A DNA stretch of 64,000 nt from Pelagibacterium sp. 26DY04 (lineage in GTDB: Bacteria; Pseudomonadota; Alphaproteobacteria; Rhizobiales; Devosiaceae). This document shows, piece after piece, positions 28,406-36,935 of the stretch. The notes beneath the pieces were generated by a model. The model did no database searches. It had not been told where the DNA came from and saw only the letters and a program-made list of their open reading frames with translations. The stretch spans positions 2,356,001 through 2,420,000 of the forward strand of contig NZ_CP101731.1 in the NCBI RefSeq assembly GCF_031202305.1, read 5' to 3'. The translations under genes were made by a program, and so were the position numbers. Numbering within the stretch: the stretch's first letter is position 1; every line of letters starts with the position of its first letter.

Positions 28406-29346
28406 GCACCGAAGTCGCAACCCAACAGGCGAGCCGGGAAACCATGCCCATGACTTCGGTCGGCATGGCGAACGGGGAAGCTGGCAACCGGATCACTCCG
28501 CAGAACCTTGGCGAAGTCGTCAAGTTCGCTGAGGTCATGTCCCGCGCGGGCAAGATGCTACCGCCTCACCTTCAAGGCGATGTCGGCGCCTGCATGGCGG
28601 TCGCGCTCCAGGCGTTCGAATGGGAGATGAACCCCTTCGCGGTCGCGTCCAAGTCCTATTTCGTCAATCAGCGTGTTGCCTACGAGGCGCAGTTGATCGC
28701 CGCAGTGGTCAATACCCGGTCTGGCATCGAGGGGCGCTTGCGCTACGAGTTCGAGGGCGAAGGCAACACCCTCAAGTGCATCGTGACCGGAACGCTCGAC
28801 GGGCAGGAATGCACTTACGAGACGCCGACCTTCGGCCAGATCACGACTAAGAACTCCCCTCTGTGGAAATCGGACCCGCGCCAGCAGCTTGGCTATTTCG
28901 CCGCCCGGTCCTGGGCTCGCCGCCACTGCCCCGAAGTCCTGCTCGGCGTCTACGACCGCGAGGAAGCGGCGACGATGAAGGATGTCACGCCTGCCCAGCC
29001 GCAGGGCACCGGGCTGGCCGCTCGCCTCTCTGGTGGAAGCAACGGATTCAACGCCGACAATGTGGGCGCCACCCTGGACGCCACAGATAGCTCAGGAGCG
29101 GCGAAAGAGCCCGAGACGAATCAATCCCCCGCCGAGGCCGAAACGCCCGCCCGTGACTTCGAGGATTTCCCCGGCGACCTGCCGAACGCTGATGGCGACG
29201 TGATCGAGGCGAAGCGGGAAGGCCGGCGCGCCTTCCATGCTGGCGAGCCGCGCGAAGCGCCCGACGACTTTACCGATTCCGAAAAGACCGCATGGCTTAT
29301 GGCATGGGATGCCGAGGCCGACGCTATGGAGGCCGCAGCACAATGA
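28402..29346 (+). CDS. RecT-family single-strand annealing protein with unusual C-terminal tail, 314 aa
   Basis: The core 'ALQAFEWEMNPFAVASKSYFVNQRVAYEAQLIAAVVNTR' and 'GYFAARSWARRHCPEVLLGVYDREE' is that of RecT. It anneals the strands exposed by the RecE nuclease upstream. The C-terminal 47 residues (268-314, AKREGRRAFHAGEPREAP... KTAWLMAWDAEADAM) follow an acidic linker and resemble the RMF/CrpP-like small fold. The start at 28402 (MSTEVATQ) overlaps the RecE stop by ATGA. Confidence 0.85.
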   Translation: MSTEVATQQASRETMPMTSVGMANGEAGNRITPQNLGEVVKFAEVMSRAGKMLPPHLQGDVGACMAVALQAFEWEMNPFAVASKSYFVNQRVAYEAQLIAAVVNTRSGIEGRLRYEFEGEGNTLKCIVTGTLDGQECTYETPTFGQITTKNSPLWKSDPRQQLGYFAARSWARRHCPEVLLGVYDREEAATMKDVTPAQPQGTGLAARLSGGSNGFNADNVGATLDATDSSGAAKEPETNQSPAEAETPARDFEDFPGDLPNADGDVIEAKREGRRAFHAGEPREAPDDFTDSEKTAWLMAWDAEADAMEAAAQ

Positions 29347-30059
29347 GCGCACTTCCCCTTGGGCTTGATGAGCCCCGTATCATCCGCGTGATTGATCTCG
29401 AAACTTCTGGACTTCCCGATGATGAGGGCGCCGAGATTGTGGAGGTCGGTTTTGTCGATGTCCTGCTCGACAACCTCTCGATCGTTCGGCAATGGTCGAC
29501 GCTGGTGAAGCCCTCCAAGCCCATCACCCCGAAGACCATGGCGGTCCACCACATCACGAACGAGGAAGTGGCCGAAGCTCCGGCGTTCGCCCAGGTGATG
29601 CCCTATATCAGCAAGGGCTTATCCGAGCATGACCTGTTCTGCGCCCACAACGCGAAGTTCGAGCGTCACTTCCTGAGCATGTTCGGACACCGTTGGGTCT
29701 GCACCCACAAGTCGGCCATGTCGATCTGGCCCGACTTTGAGAGCCACAGCAATCAGGCCTGCCGTTACGAGCTTGGCCTGTCTCTTGACAAGACATTGGC
29801 CGAGCCGCCGCACCGCGCCCTGCCCGACGCCTATGTCACGGCGCACATCCTGATCGAATGCCTCAAGCACCGCCGGGCGCTCGATCTGGTGGCGATCACC
29901 GAAAGCCCGGTTCTTCTGCGCACCGTCACCTTCGGTAAGCATCGTGGCAAGTCCTACGAGGAACTGGCCCGAACCGATCGCGGCTACCTCGAGTGGATGT
30001 CCCGCCAGGACATGGACGAGGACGTGCGCCACACCGTCAAGCACTGGCTGGGCAGGTGA
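29343..30059 (+). CDS. DnaQ-like DEDDh exonuclease with C-terminal DUF3820-like part, 238 aa
   Basis: ExoI 'RVIDLETSGL' (D18, E20), ExoII 'FCAHNAKFERHF' (N103 with E107 where Asp is usual) and ExoIII 'HRALPDAYV' (H157, D162) mark a DEDDh 3'-5' exonuclease. The last 45 residues (TVTFGKHRGKSYEELARTDRGYLEWM) match the short C-terminal domain of ExoX-like proteins. It is coupled to recT by ATGA and probably trims 3' ends during recombination. Confidence 0.82.
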   Translation: MSALPLGLDEPRIIRVIDLETSGLPDDEGAEIVEVGFVDVLLDNLSIVRQWSTLVKPSKPITPKTMAVHHITNEEVAEAPAFAQVMPYISKGLSEHDLFCAHNAKFERHFLSMFGHRWVCTHKSAMSIWPDFESHSNQACRYELGLSLDKTLAEPPHRALPDAYVTAHILIECLKHRRALDLVAITESPVLLRTVTFGKHRGKSYEELARTDRGYLEWMSRQDMDEDVRHTVKHWLGR

Positions 30060-30062
30060 GCC

Positions 30063-30389
30063 ATGAGAGGGAAATTCACAAAGGGACCGTATCGGGCGAT
30101 CGGTTCGGCCATCTATGCCGACCACCCCCAAGAGGTTGATCCCGCCGTCTATCGTGGCTTCACAGAGCCGGAAGGCGAGCGGAAATACCTGATTGCCGAG
30201 AGCATCCCGCACAAGCCCACGCGCGACCTCTTGAGCGCTGCACCGCACCTCTATGATTTCGTGGCCAGCCTTGAAAACGATGACGGCTCCCTGCCCGCTT
30301 GGGTTTGGGAGTGGCGCAACAGGCTCTTGGCGTATGCCCATGGCGAGACCGACGAAGATCCGACACCGGGCCGCAGGAGTGCGTCATGA
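30063..30389 (+). CDS. Phage protein of unknown function, 108 aa
   Basis: The opening 'MRGKFTKGPYRAIG' and 'RDLLSAAPHLYDFVASLE' echo the pattern of the 135-residue protein at 26712, so the two may be distant paralogues. The ATG lies 3 bases after the exonuclease stop, and the stop overlaps the next gene by ATGA. Confidence 0.6.
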   Translation: MRGKFTKGPYRAIGSAIYADHPQEVDPAVYRGFTEPEGERKYLIAESIPHKPTRDLLSAAPHLYDFVASLENDDGSLPAWVWEWRNRLLAYAHGETDEDPTPGRRSAS

Positions 30390-30601
30390 CCATCTCCAAG
30401 CACGTCAGAGACGCCGCCCGCATCATCCGCCGCTACTTTATCGCCCCCTATAGGCAGCGCAAGCTTGCCAGGGCCCTTGGCTGCGATGACGCCCTGACCA
30501 AGTTCCGGGCCGCTAAGCGCGACCACAAGGCCACCAAGCCCCACATCGCTGCCATCAAGGCGGCGAACCTCTCCAAGCTGAGGAGCGAGACTTATGGATA
30601 A
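30386..30601 (+). CDS. Small basic phage protein, 71 aa
   Basis: ATG 30386 (MTISKHVRDAARIIRRYFIAPYRQRK) overlaps the previous stop by ATGA. The product is strongly basic and helical, so it may bind nucleic acid. No family recognised. Confidence 0.6.
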   Translation: MTISKHVRDAARIIRRYFIAPYRQRKLARALGCDDALTKFRAAKRDHKATKPHIAAIKAANLSKLRSETYG

Positions 30602-30977
30602 GGCGAAGCTGGAAGCGCTGCTTGAGCGGGTGGAGAAAGCGACTGGGCCGGATCGGGAGTTGGATCACTTGATCCACGACCAGACCGTCGAGTCCATTGG
30701 ATCGCGCATGTACAACACCAAGGAGAACGGCGGGAGCTTCATAGCCGCGGACATTACTGCACCGCTCTACACAGCATCGATCGACGCATCAAAGGCGCTC
30801 GTGAACCGCAAGTTCCCAAACTGGCAGTTGAACATCCATGACTACGGGATGATGGCCGAGGCGTCGATTGGCTCATGGATATCGGAGCCGCGATCTGAGG
30901 CGCCTACCGCGCCACTGGCTATCATCAAAGCACTGCTCAAGGCCCTGATCGCTCAGGAGGTCACATGCGCAAACTGA
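30594..30977 (+). CDS. Phage ABA-sandwich-like protein, 127 aa
   Basis: The segment 'APLYTASIDASKALVNRKFPNWQLNIHDYG' followed by a C-terminal 'APTAPLAIIKALLKALI' is the pattern of the phage ABA sandwich domain, a small alpha/beta protein of unknown role. It overlaps its neighbours by 8 and 13 bases. Confidence 0.6.
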   Translation: MDKAKLEALLERVEKATGPDRELDHLIHDQTVESIGSRMYNTKENGGSFIAADITAPLYTASIDASKALVNRKFPNWQLNIHDYGMMAEASIGSWISEPRSEAPTAPLAIIKALLKALIAQEVTCAN

Positions 30978-31168
30978 GCCCCGACGAACAGCGCGCCCGC
31001 GACCTCATCGCGGCCAATGGGGGCTACTACTGCCCCAGCGATGAAGCCCTTGCGGAGCCCATCATCATGGACACGCTAAAGGGGCTGATACGCAAGAAGC
31101 GGCTGTACGCCATTGAGGCGGACGTGCCGGCCTTTCGGCTGACCGTGGAGGGCATGCGCGATGCCTGA
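30965..31168 (+). CDS. Small winged-helix-like phage protein, 67 aa
   Basis: The product (MRKLSPDEQRARDLIAANGGYYCPSDEALAEPIIMDTLKGLIRKKRLYAIEADVPAFRLT) has the helix-helix-strand-strand order of a winged helix. It has a CAGGAGG ribosome site inside the upstream gene. Function unknown; DNA binding is possible. Confidence 0.55.
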   Translation: MRKLSPDEQRARDLIAANGGYYCPSDEALAEPIIMDTLKGLIRKKRLYAIEADVPAFRLTVEGMRDA

Positions 31169-31547
31169 CCTCGAACTCATCCCCCACACCAAGCGCCGCA
31201 AGATGACGAAGGCCAGGGCAGCGAAGATTTTCCTTCGCGAGCAGGGCCAGTGCTATCTCTGCAAGCGCAAGCTCCGCGTCGGGGTGGATTCATACCAGAT
31301 CGAACACCCCGTTCCGCTGGCTCTCGGAGGCTCTGACGCCGATGAAGACCTGCGGGTGGTCTGTATTCCCTGCCATAAGTCAAAGACCGCCACAGACGCC
31401 GCCAGCAAGGCCAAAAGGGACCGTTTGGTGACGGCGGGGCTCAAGACAGCCAAGCGGTCGAAATTCCAGTCACGGGGCTTCGCTAAGGCCGAGCCTCAAC
31501 GCAGCGCAACACGCCCAATCATCAAGCGGGAAAGGACTGACGCATGA
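31161..31547 (+). CDS. HNH endonuclease, 128 aa
   Basis: The zinc-and-active-site pattern is clear: C31-x-x-C34, 'QIEHPVPLALGGSD' with E48-H49, and 'VVCIPCHKSKT' with C68, C71 and H72. The C-terminus is basic. It may nick DNA or act in early replication or recombination; it is not next to the terminase, so a packaging role is less likely. It overlaps its neighbours by 8 and 4 bases. Confidence 0.8.
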   Translation: MPDLELIPHTKRRKMTKARAAKIFLREQGQCYLCKRKLRVGVDSYQIEHPVPLALGGSDADEDLRVVCIPCHKSKTATDAASKAKRDRLVTAGLKTAKRSKFQSRGFAKAEPQRSATRPIIKRERTDA

Positions 31548-32470
31548 GCGCCGAACCCAGCCTTATCGAACAGGCGATCATCGAGCATTGGGGTGAACGC
31601 TGCCCTGAATACGAGGCCGGTTGCCATACTTGCGAGGCGTGGAAGGAGTATGAAGCCATGACCCAACAGAACCAGTCCCCGGTAGTGACGGATGAAATGG
31701 TGGAGCGGGCAATCAAAGCTTGGCCTGATGGGCTTCACGATCCGCGCAACAAAATTGCTATGCGTGCCGCCCTCGAAGCCGCTCTGCCCTCTGGGGTGAG
31801 GGTAGATGAGCCTGAATGGCCCGATGTTGCTGAAGATGACCCGCGCGTAATGATTGCAGCCAAAGCCATTGCCGAGCATGGGATAGGACGGAAATGGGAC
31901 GATTTTGAACCCGTCAATGCTTACGACTTCGACCACGGCGACTTGATTGAATATGGCCGTGCTGCGGTCGCCGCTCTATCCGCCATCGAGCCCGCCCCCT
32001 CCCCCTCCCACGCCGAAACAGTCGCTCCCTACGCCGCTGCCCCAGCGCCAGCCGAACTGGAAGTGGTGGCGACAGCTTGGACATACATCGGCCAGCGCCA
32101 TGTAGACTTTCGGTTTGAGCCTGATGCCCGCTCAATAGAACTCGGGCACCTATCCGAAGTCACACCTCTCGTCCGCCTCACCGACGCCCAGGCTGCAATT
32201 GCTGCGGCAGAAGAGTCCGAGAACGAAGCGAAGGACTCCTTCTGGGCGATCTATCCTGAATGGATAGAGTTGAAGGGTCATGGCATTTCGACCGAGGCAG
32301 CGCGTGCCATGTTGGTCGAACGTGCCGAAGCCGCCGAAGCCCGCGTTGCCGAGATGGGGAAGGAACGGGACCGGCTACGAGCAGCGTTGGGTGAAATCCA
32401 AACGTTGTATCAGGTGACGCATTGCCATGCCGCTGCCCGCGAAGCCCTTCACCCAGAAAGGGAGGGATAA
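31544..32470 (+). CDS. Large phage protein of unknown function, mosaic, 308 aa
   Basis: The N-terminus has a small Cys motif (RCPEYEAGCHTCEAW). The middle includes 'TDEMVERAIKAW' and 'RAALEAAL', a repeat type seen in many phage early proteins, then a Pro/Ala/Ser linker (EPAPSPSHAETVAPYAAAPAP), and the C-terminal third is a coiled coil (VERAEAAEARVAEMGKERDRLRAALGEI). It is probably a modular protein assembled from common phage segments. Function unknown. Confidence 0.55.
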   Translation: MSAEPSLIEQAIIEHWGERCPEYEAGCHTCEAWKEYEAMTQQNQSPVVTDEMVERAIKAWPDGLHDPRNKIAMRAALEAALPSGVRVDEPEWPDVAEDDPRVMIAAKAIAEHGIGRKWDDFEPVNAYDFDHGDLIEYGRAAVAALSAIEPAPSPSHAETVAPYAAAPAPAELEVVATAWTYIGQRHVDFRFEPDARSIELGHLSEVTPLVRLTDAQAAIAAAEESENEAKDSFWAIYPEWIELKGHGISTEAARAMLVERAEAAEARVAEMGKERDRLRAALGEIQTLYQVTHCHAAAREALHPEREG

Positions 32471-32473
32471 CGG

Positions 32474-32722
32474 ATGGCCAGTAACAACCCGCTGTTCGGG
32501 CACAACAACCCAATGCACCATCAAGGCGCGAAGTGGGACGGTCACCGATCAATTCGGTTCGGGTCCGGGGAAGGACTTGCGACGGTGGCCTATTCCTATC
32601 TCCTGTCCGATGCCGAAATGTGGGATGCCGCCGAGCGGATTTCGCTTCTGTGGAACCTTCATGTCGGAGAAAGCAACGACGATCTTCGCGCAGCCCTAAA
32701 GGAGCGCTCCAATGAAGCCTGA
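32474..32722 (+). CDS. Small phage protein of unknown function, 82 aa
   Basis: A GGGAGGGATAACGG stretch precedes the ATG at 32474. The product has Asn/His-rich opening (NNPLFGHNNPMHHQGAKWDG) and a helical C-terminus (AERISLLWNLHVGESNDDLRAAL). No family recognised. Confidence 0.5.
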   Translation: MASNNPLFGHNNPMHHQGAKWDGHRSIRFGSGEGLATVAYSYLLSDAEMWDAAERISLLWNLHVGESNDDLRAALKERSNEA

Positions 32723-32762
32723 GTGGTGCCCGCTGATCGCTGCATGGGCTATGGGGTGGTGA
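32712..32762 (+). CDS. Possible 16-residue microprotein
   Basis: ATG 32712 with AGGAG 7 bases upstream opens a 16-codon frame (MKPEWCPLIAAWAMGW) that ends 3 bases before the excisionase-like start. It is Trp-rich and hydrophobic. It could be a real microprotein or a leader that couples translation to the next gene. Confidence 0.3.
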   Translation: MKPEWCPLIAAWAMGW

Positions 32763-32765
32763 GCC

Positions 32766-33032
32766 ATGAGGCGAAGGCCACCGACATTCCCGGCAGATGC
32801 ATGGCCGCCGCGCATGCTTGCGGACATGGCCGCCGCATTCTGTGGCGAGCGGCACGTCGAGGACTTCCTTGAACGCGTCGGAGAGATTTATCCACAGCCC
32901 CGCGTTGTCGAATCGAAGCGCAGGAAATTTTGGTATCGTGCCGATCTCGAGCGCGCCCTTGGCATAGTCCAGGCGCCGACAGGGATGGGAGAGCGATTCC
33001 GTGAAAAGGTCAGGGAAGTCGGGCGTGGTTGA
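32766..33032 (+). CDS. Excisionase-like DNA-binding protein, 88 aa
   Basis: The protein lies directly before and overlaps the integrase gene by 32 bases. It has the small winged-helix layout of excision proteins: 'WPPRMLADMAAAFCGERHVEDFLERVGEIYPQPRV' and 'RKFWYRADLERALG'. It probably directs Int towards excision or regulates its gene. The call rests on pattern and position. Confidence 0.55.
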   Translation: MRRRPPTFPADAWPPRMLADMAAAFCGERHVEDFLERVGEIYPQPRVVESKRRKFWYRADLERALGIVQAPTGMGERFREKVREVGRG

Positions 33033-34317
33033 ATTGCCTCGCTACGTCCACCGGATCATCAAGCGCCGCAAGGGCAAGGATCCGGTGGAATATTACTTCT
33101 ACACCCGGCACCGCAACACGCCCGAGGCATGGCCCTCGATCGGTGTTCCGCACCCCCTGACACGCGAGTTCCAGGACGCCATATCCATCTGCGGCCATCT
33201 TGAGCGCGAGGATGACGGCTGGAAGCTTCACGGCGCTGCCCTGCCCGACCACAAGGCCGAAGATTTCTGGCTAACCGCGCAGAAGGTCCATGCGGCTTGG
33301 CATAGGCGCCAGCATGAGGACGCCAAGGACTTCACCGCTCTTGTCGATCAGTTCAACGACGACAGCAATCCAACCTGGGCAAAGTTGGCCAAGTCAACGC
33401 GCCTCAACTATCGCCGGTCCGGCGAGATGATAAAGGCAGCCTGGGCGTTCGATCTTCCGTCAGAGTTGACCGCGGTAGATGCCCAGCAGGCCATTGATGC
33501 CCTGGCGGATACGCCGGCCACGGCCAACCAGTTTAGGGCCTACCTGTCTAGACTGATGGCTTGGGGTGTCCCACGGGGGTTCAGCACGAGCAACCCGGTT
33601 CAGTTCACCGACAAGATACCCGGCGGCGAACCTTGGACGCCTTGGCCGGATTGGGCGTTCGATGTGCTTTTCGAGCATGCGCCTTTCAACATGCTGATGC
33701 CCGCCATCTCTGCTCTGTTCACGGGGCAGAGACAAACCGATGTGCTGGGAATGGAGAGGCCGAAGCTGGGGGAAGGCGTGATCGCCGTTACGGCGCAAAA
33801 GACCAAGACCACGGTCTGGGTGCCCATTCACTCAGGTTATAGACCATGGCTCCAAAGGGCGGAGGCGATGTACGCCGCAGCGAACGAAGCGAGGGTCGCC
33901 GCCGACAAGCCAGCGATTGTCAGCAAGGCATTGCACCTGGGCGTGAAGGGGCACCCCTACAAGGCCGCCGATGGCTTCCGCACCGAATGGCAGAAGATGA
34001 TGGATACGCCGCCGTTCCATCGCTTCCGCGAGGAGCGGATCGTTTTCCACGGCCTGCGCAAGAACGCCGTGATCAACTTGCTGGAGGTGGGGTGCACCGA
34101 AGCTGAGGTCGGCTCGATCACCAACATGAGCCCCAAGATGGTTCAGCACTACGGCAAAGACGTGAGTAAGAGGCGCCTTGCGGTCAATGCGATGAAGCGT
34201 TTGGAGGAGAATTGGGACAGCGTGGCGCCCCGATTCCTGGAACAGGAACAGAACGCGAATTGGAAACCGGCAACCAGAATTGGAAACCGTTGGGCCAAGA
34301 GCTATCGGGAGAAATAG
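33001..34317 (+). CDS. int: Tyrosine recombinase / phage integrase, 438 aa
   Basis: Catalytic residues can be placed: Arg244 in 'LFTGQRQTDVLGM', Lys about 267-269 in 'TAQKTKTTVWVP', the HxxR box 'FHGLRKNAV' (H350, R353) and the nucleophile Tyr384 in 'KMVQHYGKD'. The N-terminal 200 residues hold the arm- and core-binding domains. The start is GTG 33001 with GGGAGAG upstream. The stop is 30 bases from the 3' end of tRNA-Thr, the presumed attachment site. Confidence 0.92.
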   Translation: MKRSGKSGVVELPRYVHRIIKRRKGKDPVEYYFYTRHRNTPEAWPSIGVPHPLTREFQDAISICGHLEREDDGWKLHGAALPDHKAEDFWLTAQKVHAAWHRRQHEDAKDFTALVDQFNDDSNPTWAKLAKSTRLNYRRSGEMIKAAWAFDLPSELTAVDAQQAIDALADTPATANQFRAYLSRLMAWGVPRGFSTSNPVQFTDKIPGGEPWTPWPDWAFDVLFEHAPFNMLMPAISALFTGQRQTDVLGMERPKLGEGVIAVTAQKTKTTVWVPIHSGYRPWLQRAEAMYAAANEARVAADKPAIVSKALHLGVKGHPYKAADGFRTEWQKMMDTPPFHRFREERIVFHGLRKNAVINLLEVGCTEAEVGSITNMSPKMVQHYGKDVSKRRLAVNAMKRLEENWDSVAPRFLEQEQNANWKPATRIGNRWAKSYREK

Positions 34318-34347
34318 GCGGAAACGCCCACGGGCCGGGGGTTCTGA

Positions 34348-34423
34348 TGGTGCCGGCAGCAGGACTTGAACCCGCGACCCTCTGATTACAAATCAGATGC
34401 TCTACCAACTGAGCTATACCGGC
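34348..34423 (-). tRNA. tRNA-Thr (anticodon TGT), likely prophage attachment site
   Basis: A 76-base cloverleaf including encoded CCA reads on the leftward strand: acceptor GCCGGTA/TGCCGGC, D-arm GCTC..GAGC, anticodon stem TCTGA/TCAGA around loop TTTGTAA, T-arm GCGGG/CCTGC. The anticodon TGT reads ACA (Thr). Its 3' end faces the integrase, so the phage att core probably overlaps this 3' half and restored the gene on integration. The exact core cannot be set without the other prophage end. Confidence 0.95.
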
Positions 34424-34531
34424 ATCGGCGAGGTTGCTAGCACCAGTCCATCGCCGATGCAAGCGAGCCTTATGCGGAAACCTCCCGGCAGCTTTGCCGT
34501 TTAGGGAGTACCAGCCTATGGAGGGCAGACC

Positions 34532-34798
34532 ATGAGCGAAGCACAACTCGTCAGCGTCGATCCGGCAATCGAAGAGCCAACCCCGGCTCAGCTCGACGCC
34601 GAATATACCGAGCATACCAAGACCTATAACGGCTTTCTCCATCTCACCAAATGGTTCCTGATCCATGTCCCGCTTCTGCTGCTCGGGCTCTATGCCATGA
34701 CCTTGGGCGGCTCGATGGCTGGCGGGGTGGTGTTGATGGTCATCGCGGTCGCCGCGCTCATCTACGGCATTTTGTCCACCCCGGCCTCGGCGCACTGA
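34532..34798 (+). CDS. aa3-type cytochrome c oxidase subunit IV, 88 aa
   Basis: The family's signature lies in the middle: 'AEYTEHTKTYNGFLHLTKWFLIHVPLLLLGLY', a polar N-terminal tail and then membrane helices. This short subunit is found in alphaproteobacterial aa3 oxidases. A GGAGGG ribosome site precedes the ATG at 34532. It is the first host gene beyond the tRNA. No other oxidase subunits are close. Confidence 0.85.
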   Translation: MSEAQLVSVDPAIEEPTPAQLDAEYTEHTKTYNGFLHLTKWFLIHVPLLLLGLYAMTLGGSMAGGVVLMVIAVAALIYGILSTPASAH

Positions 34799-34873
34799 CG
34801 CTGGCCAGACCACGGCCTGCATGCTAAATCCCCGGACGGCAATGTGATTTGTCTGCGGCCGGGGAGAATAGGC

Positions 34874-35650
34874 TTGGCGCTTTATACCGACGGCAAGGTT
34901 GCCTTCGTGTCGTCCGACACGGCCGAGGCGCGCGCCGCACGCGAAATCCTCGTCGCCCGGCACGGCGACGCCGGTATCGAGAATGCCTCGATCGTCGTCG
35001 CGCTCGGCGGCGACGGGTTGATGCTCGAAACGCTGCATCGGGTGATGGACCGCAACATTCCCGTTTATGGAATGAACTTCGGCTCGGTTGGCTTCCTTAT
35101 GAACGAGTACAGCCCCGACGCTCTCGACGTGCGGTTGAGGGCCGCGATGCCGACCACCATTCATCCCCTCAAGATGCGCGTTACCGACGCAGAGGGAACG
35201 GTTTCCGAAGCGCTGGCGCTGAATGAGGTTTCGCTGTTTCGCTCGTCCTACCAGGCGGCCAAGATCCAGATCCGCATCGATGGCGATGTCCGGCTCGAAG
35301 AGCTCATCTGCGACGGCATCATCGTTGCGACCCCTGCCGGATCGACGGCCTATAACCTCTCGGCTCATGGACCGATCCTGCCGATCACCGCACCACTCCT
35401 GGCGCTCACCCCGATTTCCCCGTTCCGCCCGCGTCGCTGGCGGGGGGCGATCCTTTCCAATCGCGCCAATATCAGCTTCACCACGCTGGAAGCGGGAAAG
35501 CGCCCGCTTAGCGCGGTGGCCGACAATGTGGAATTCAACGAGGTGATCGAGGTGCGGGTGCACGAGGATCGGCGGCACTCGGCGACCCTGCTGTTCGATC
35601 CGGGCCATAGCTTGGACGAACGGGTGCTCATCGAGCAGTTCCGCTATTAA
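34874..35650 (+). CDS. nadK: NAD kinase, 258 aa
   Basis: NAD+ is phosphorylated to NADP+ by this enzyme. It has the '[14 protein letters not shown]' motif, 'NEVSLFR' and '[25 protein letters not shown]'. The start chosen is TTG 34874 ([14 protein letters not shown]) with GGGGAG upstream, giving the usual alphaproteobacterial length; a GTG at 34844 would add ten residues. Its stop overlaps the end of the convergent DUF2336 gene by 4 bases. Confidence 0.88.
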   Translation: MALYTDGKVAFVSSDTAEARAAREILVARHGDAGIENASIVVALGGDGLMLETLHRVMDRNIPVYGMNFGSVGFLMNEYSPDALDVRLRAAMPTTIHPLKMRVTDAEGTVSEALALNEVSLFRSSYQAAKIQIRIDGDVRLEELICDGIIVATPAGSTAYNLSAHGPILPITAPLLALTPISPFRPRRWRGAILSNRANISFTTLEAGKRPLSAVADNVEFNEVIEVRVHEDRRHSATLLFDPGHSLDERVLIEQFRY

Positions 35651-36849
35651 GCGGCCGGCAAGGCAAGGCGGCCGGCGCTCATGTCCGGCAGCATGATTTC
35701 GTCGGGAGCCTCTGCGGCAAAGGCCGGCATGACGCCGCGCGCTGCAGTGCGCGCCAAAGCGATGTTCTGCTCGTTGAGATAGGCGAACGCCTCATCGAGA
35801 GAGGGCGGCAGAACGCCGTCATGTTCGGCAATCAGTTCCTCTATGAGGAGAGAAACCACGTAGTGCCGCGCCGCGATATCGTCGGCGAGATCGGCCTTGC
35901 GTGCGTGGCCGACCATCCGTGCCAGCAAATTGCGCACCGCCGGCGTGAACCCGCAACGGGTAAAGAGCGCATGCAGCGCGGCACGGCTGCCGCCGTCGAG
36001 AATGGTAAAGACCTTGGCGCGCGGGGTGCCGGAAAGCTGGGCCAGGGCATCTGCGAAAAACAGCACATGCCCATGCACCAGCGCATGCAGCATCAAACGC
36101 GCGTTGATCCGCTCGCCTTCTGCCATGGCGGCGACATAGCCGCGCGCGCCCCTGCCCGCCTCGCGTTCGCCGATAGCGGTCGCCGCGTTGTCGCACCCGT
36201 CACGCAGCAGACGCTCAAGCCGGCGAGGCTGGACCGAGCCTTTTACGATCCGCAAATCGGACAAGGCCGCGCGCACCCGCTCCACGAGATGCAGCCGGGC
36301 AATTCCCGGCAGGTCGCGGCGCTTGAGTAAAACGCCGCGCACCCTGGCATCATCTCCCCATTTGTCCGCCAAGGCGATGTAGTCATCTTCAGGCAAACCG
36401 ATATCTGCGCGATCGAGGACGCGGACACAAAGGTCGGGCTCTCCCTGACGGACGAGGGCCAACGCGACCCGCTGGCTGAGTGCGGGCCGTGCCGTCATCG
36501 CGACAAGCATGTCGGGATCGCCCGAACGGATGATGCCCATGAGATCAGAATCGAGCAGAACCGGCGAAAACTGCACGACGGCCCGTGAAATGACCGGCGC
36601 GTCCTGGGCCAGCGCCAGCATGATGGGGCGCGGAGCACGTTCGGAATGCAGCAGTCCATAGGCGAGCGCGGCGCGCACCTTGACGGACGGGTCGTCGAGA
36701 AAATTCATGAGCGCCGCATAGAGCGCCGCCTGTTCGTCGGCCGGCCCCTTGTGCCCCAGATAAGCCAGCGCAGCCATATGTGCCGCCTGCCCGCGCTCCT
36801 CGCTGTTCCGCGATTGCGACAGTTGCACGTAACGCTGATAGGCGACCAT
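35647..36849 (-). CDS. DUF2336 helical-repeat protein, 400 aa
   Basis: The protein is a chain of short helical repeats of the HEAT type ([35 protein letters not shown]), which matches DUF2336, a family found in Alphaproteobacteria and of unknown function. The start at 36849 ([15 protein letters not shown]) was preferred over one four codons upstream. It is convergent with NAD kinase. Confidence 0.75.
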   Translation of the reverse strand: MVAYQRYVQLSQSRNSEERGQAAHMAALAYLGHKGPADEQAALYAALMNFLDDPSVKVRAALAYGLLHSERAPRPIMLALAQDAPVISRAVVQFSPVLLDSDLMGIIRSGDPDMLVAMTARPALSQRVALALVRQGEPDLCVRVLDRADIGLPEDDYIALADKWGDDARVRGVLLKRRDLPGIARLHLVERVRAALSDLRIVKGSVQPRRLERLLRDGCDNAATAIGEREAGRGARGYVAAMAEGERINARLMLHALVHGHVLFFADALAQLSGTPRAKVFTILDGGSRAALHALFTRCGFTPAVRNLLARMVGHARKADLADDIAARHYVVSLLIEELIAEHDGVLPPSLDEAFAYLNEQNIALARTAARGVMPAFAAEAPDEIMLPDMSAGRLALPAA

Positions 36850-36935
36850 CTGTAACCCCAAACCTTCCTGCGCCGGACCTTAGCGGGCAACGCTTAAGGA
36901 TTGGTTCACCATAACGCCGGTCGGCTGCGCGGGGA

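Larger units (their letters stand above)
1..34347. mobile_element. Prophage (tailed phage), integrase-proximal part; left end outside window
   Basis: A complete set of phage modules runs from a truncated tail gene at position 1 to a tyrosine integrase ending at 34317: packaging and head genes, replication genes, a CI/Cro switch, a RecE/RecT recombination cassette, Xis-like and Int. The integrase end abuts the 3' end of a tRNA-Thr gene, a common integration target. Head genes, DNA packaging and recombination genes all look intact. Tail tape measure, fibres, lysis genes and the second attachment site are not in the window and should lie to its left. Head-tail gene order suggests a siphovirus-like phage, which is inference because the tail genes are missing. 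Confidence 0.95.

Noticed and set aside
34184..35608. A 474-codon leftward frame containing AQLVEHLICNQRVAGSSPA
   Set aside because: This string is the translation of the tRNA-Thr gene; the frame is antisense to NAD kinase and runs through the tRNA and the int end.
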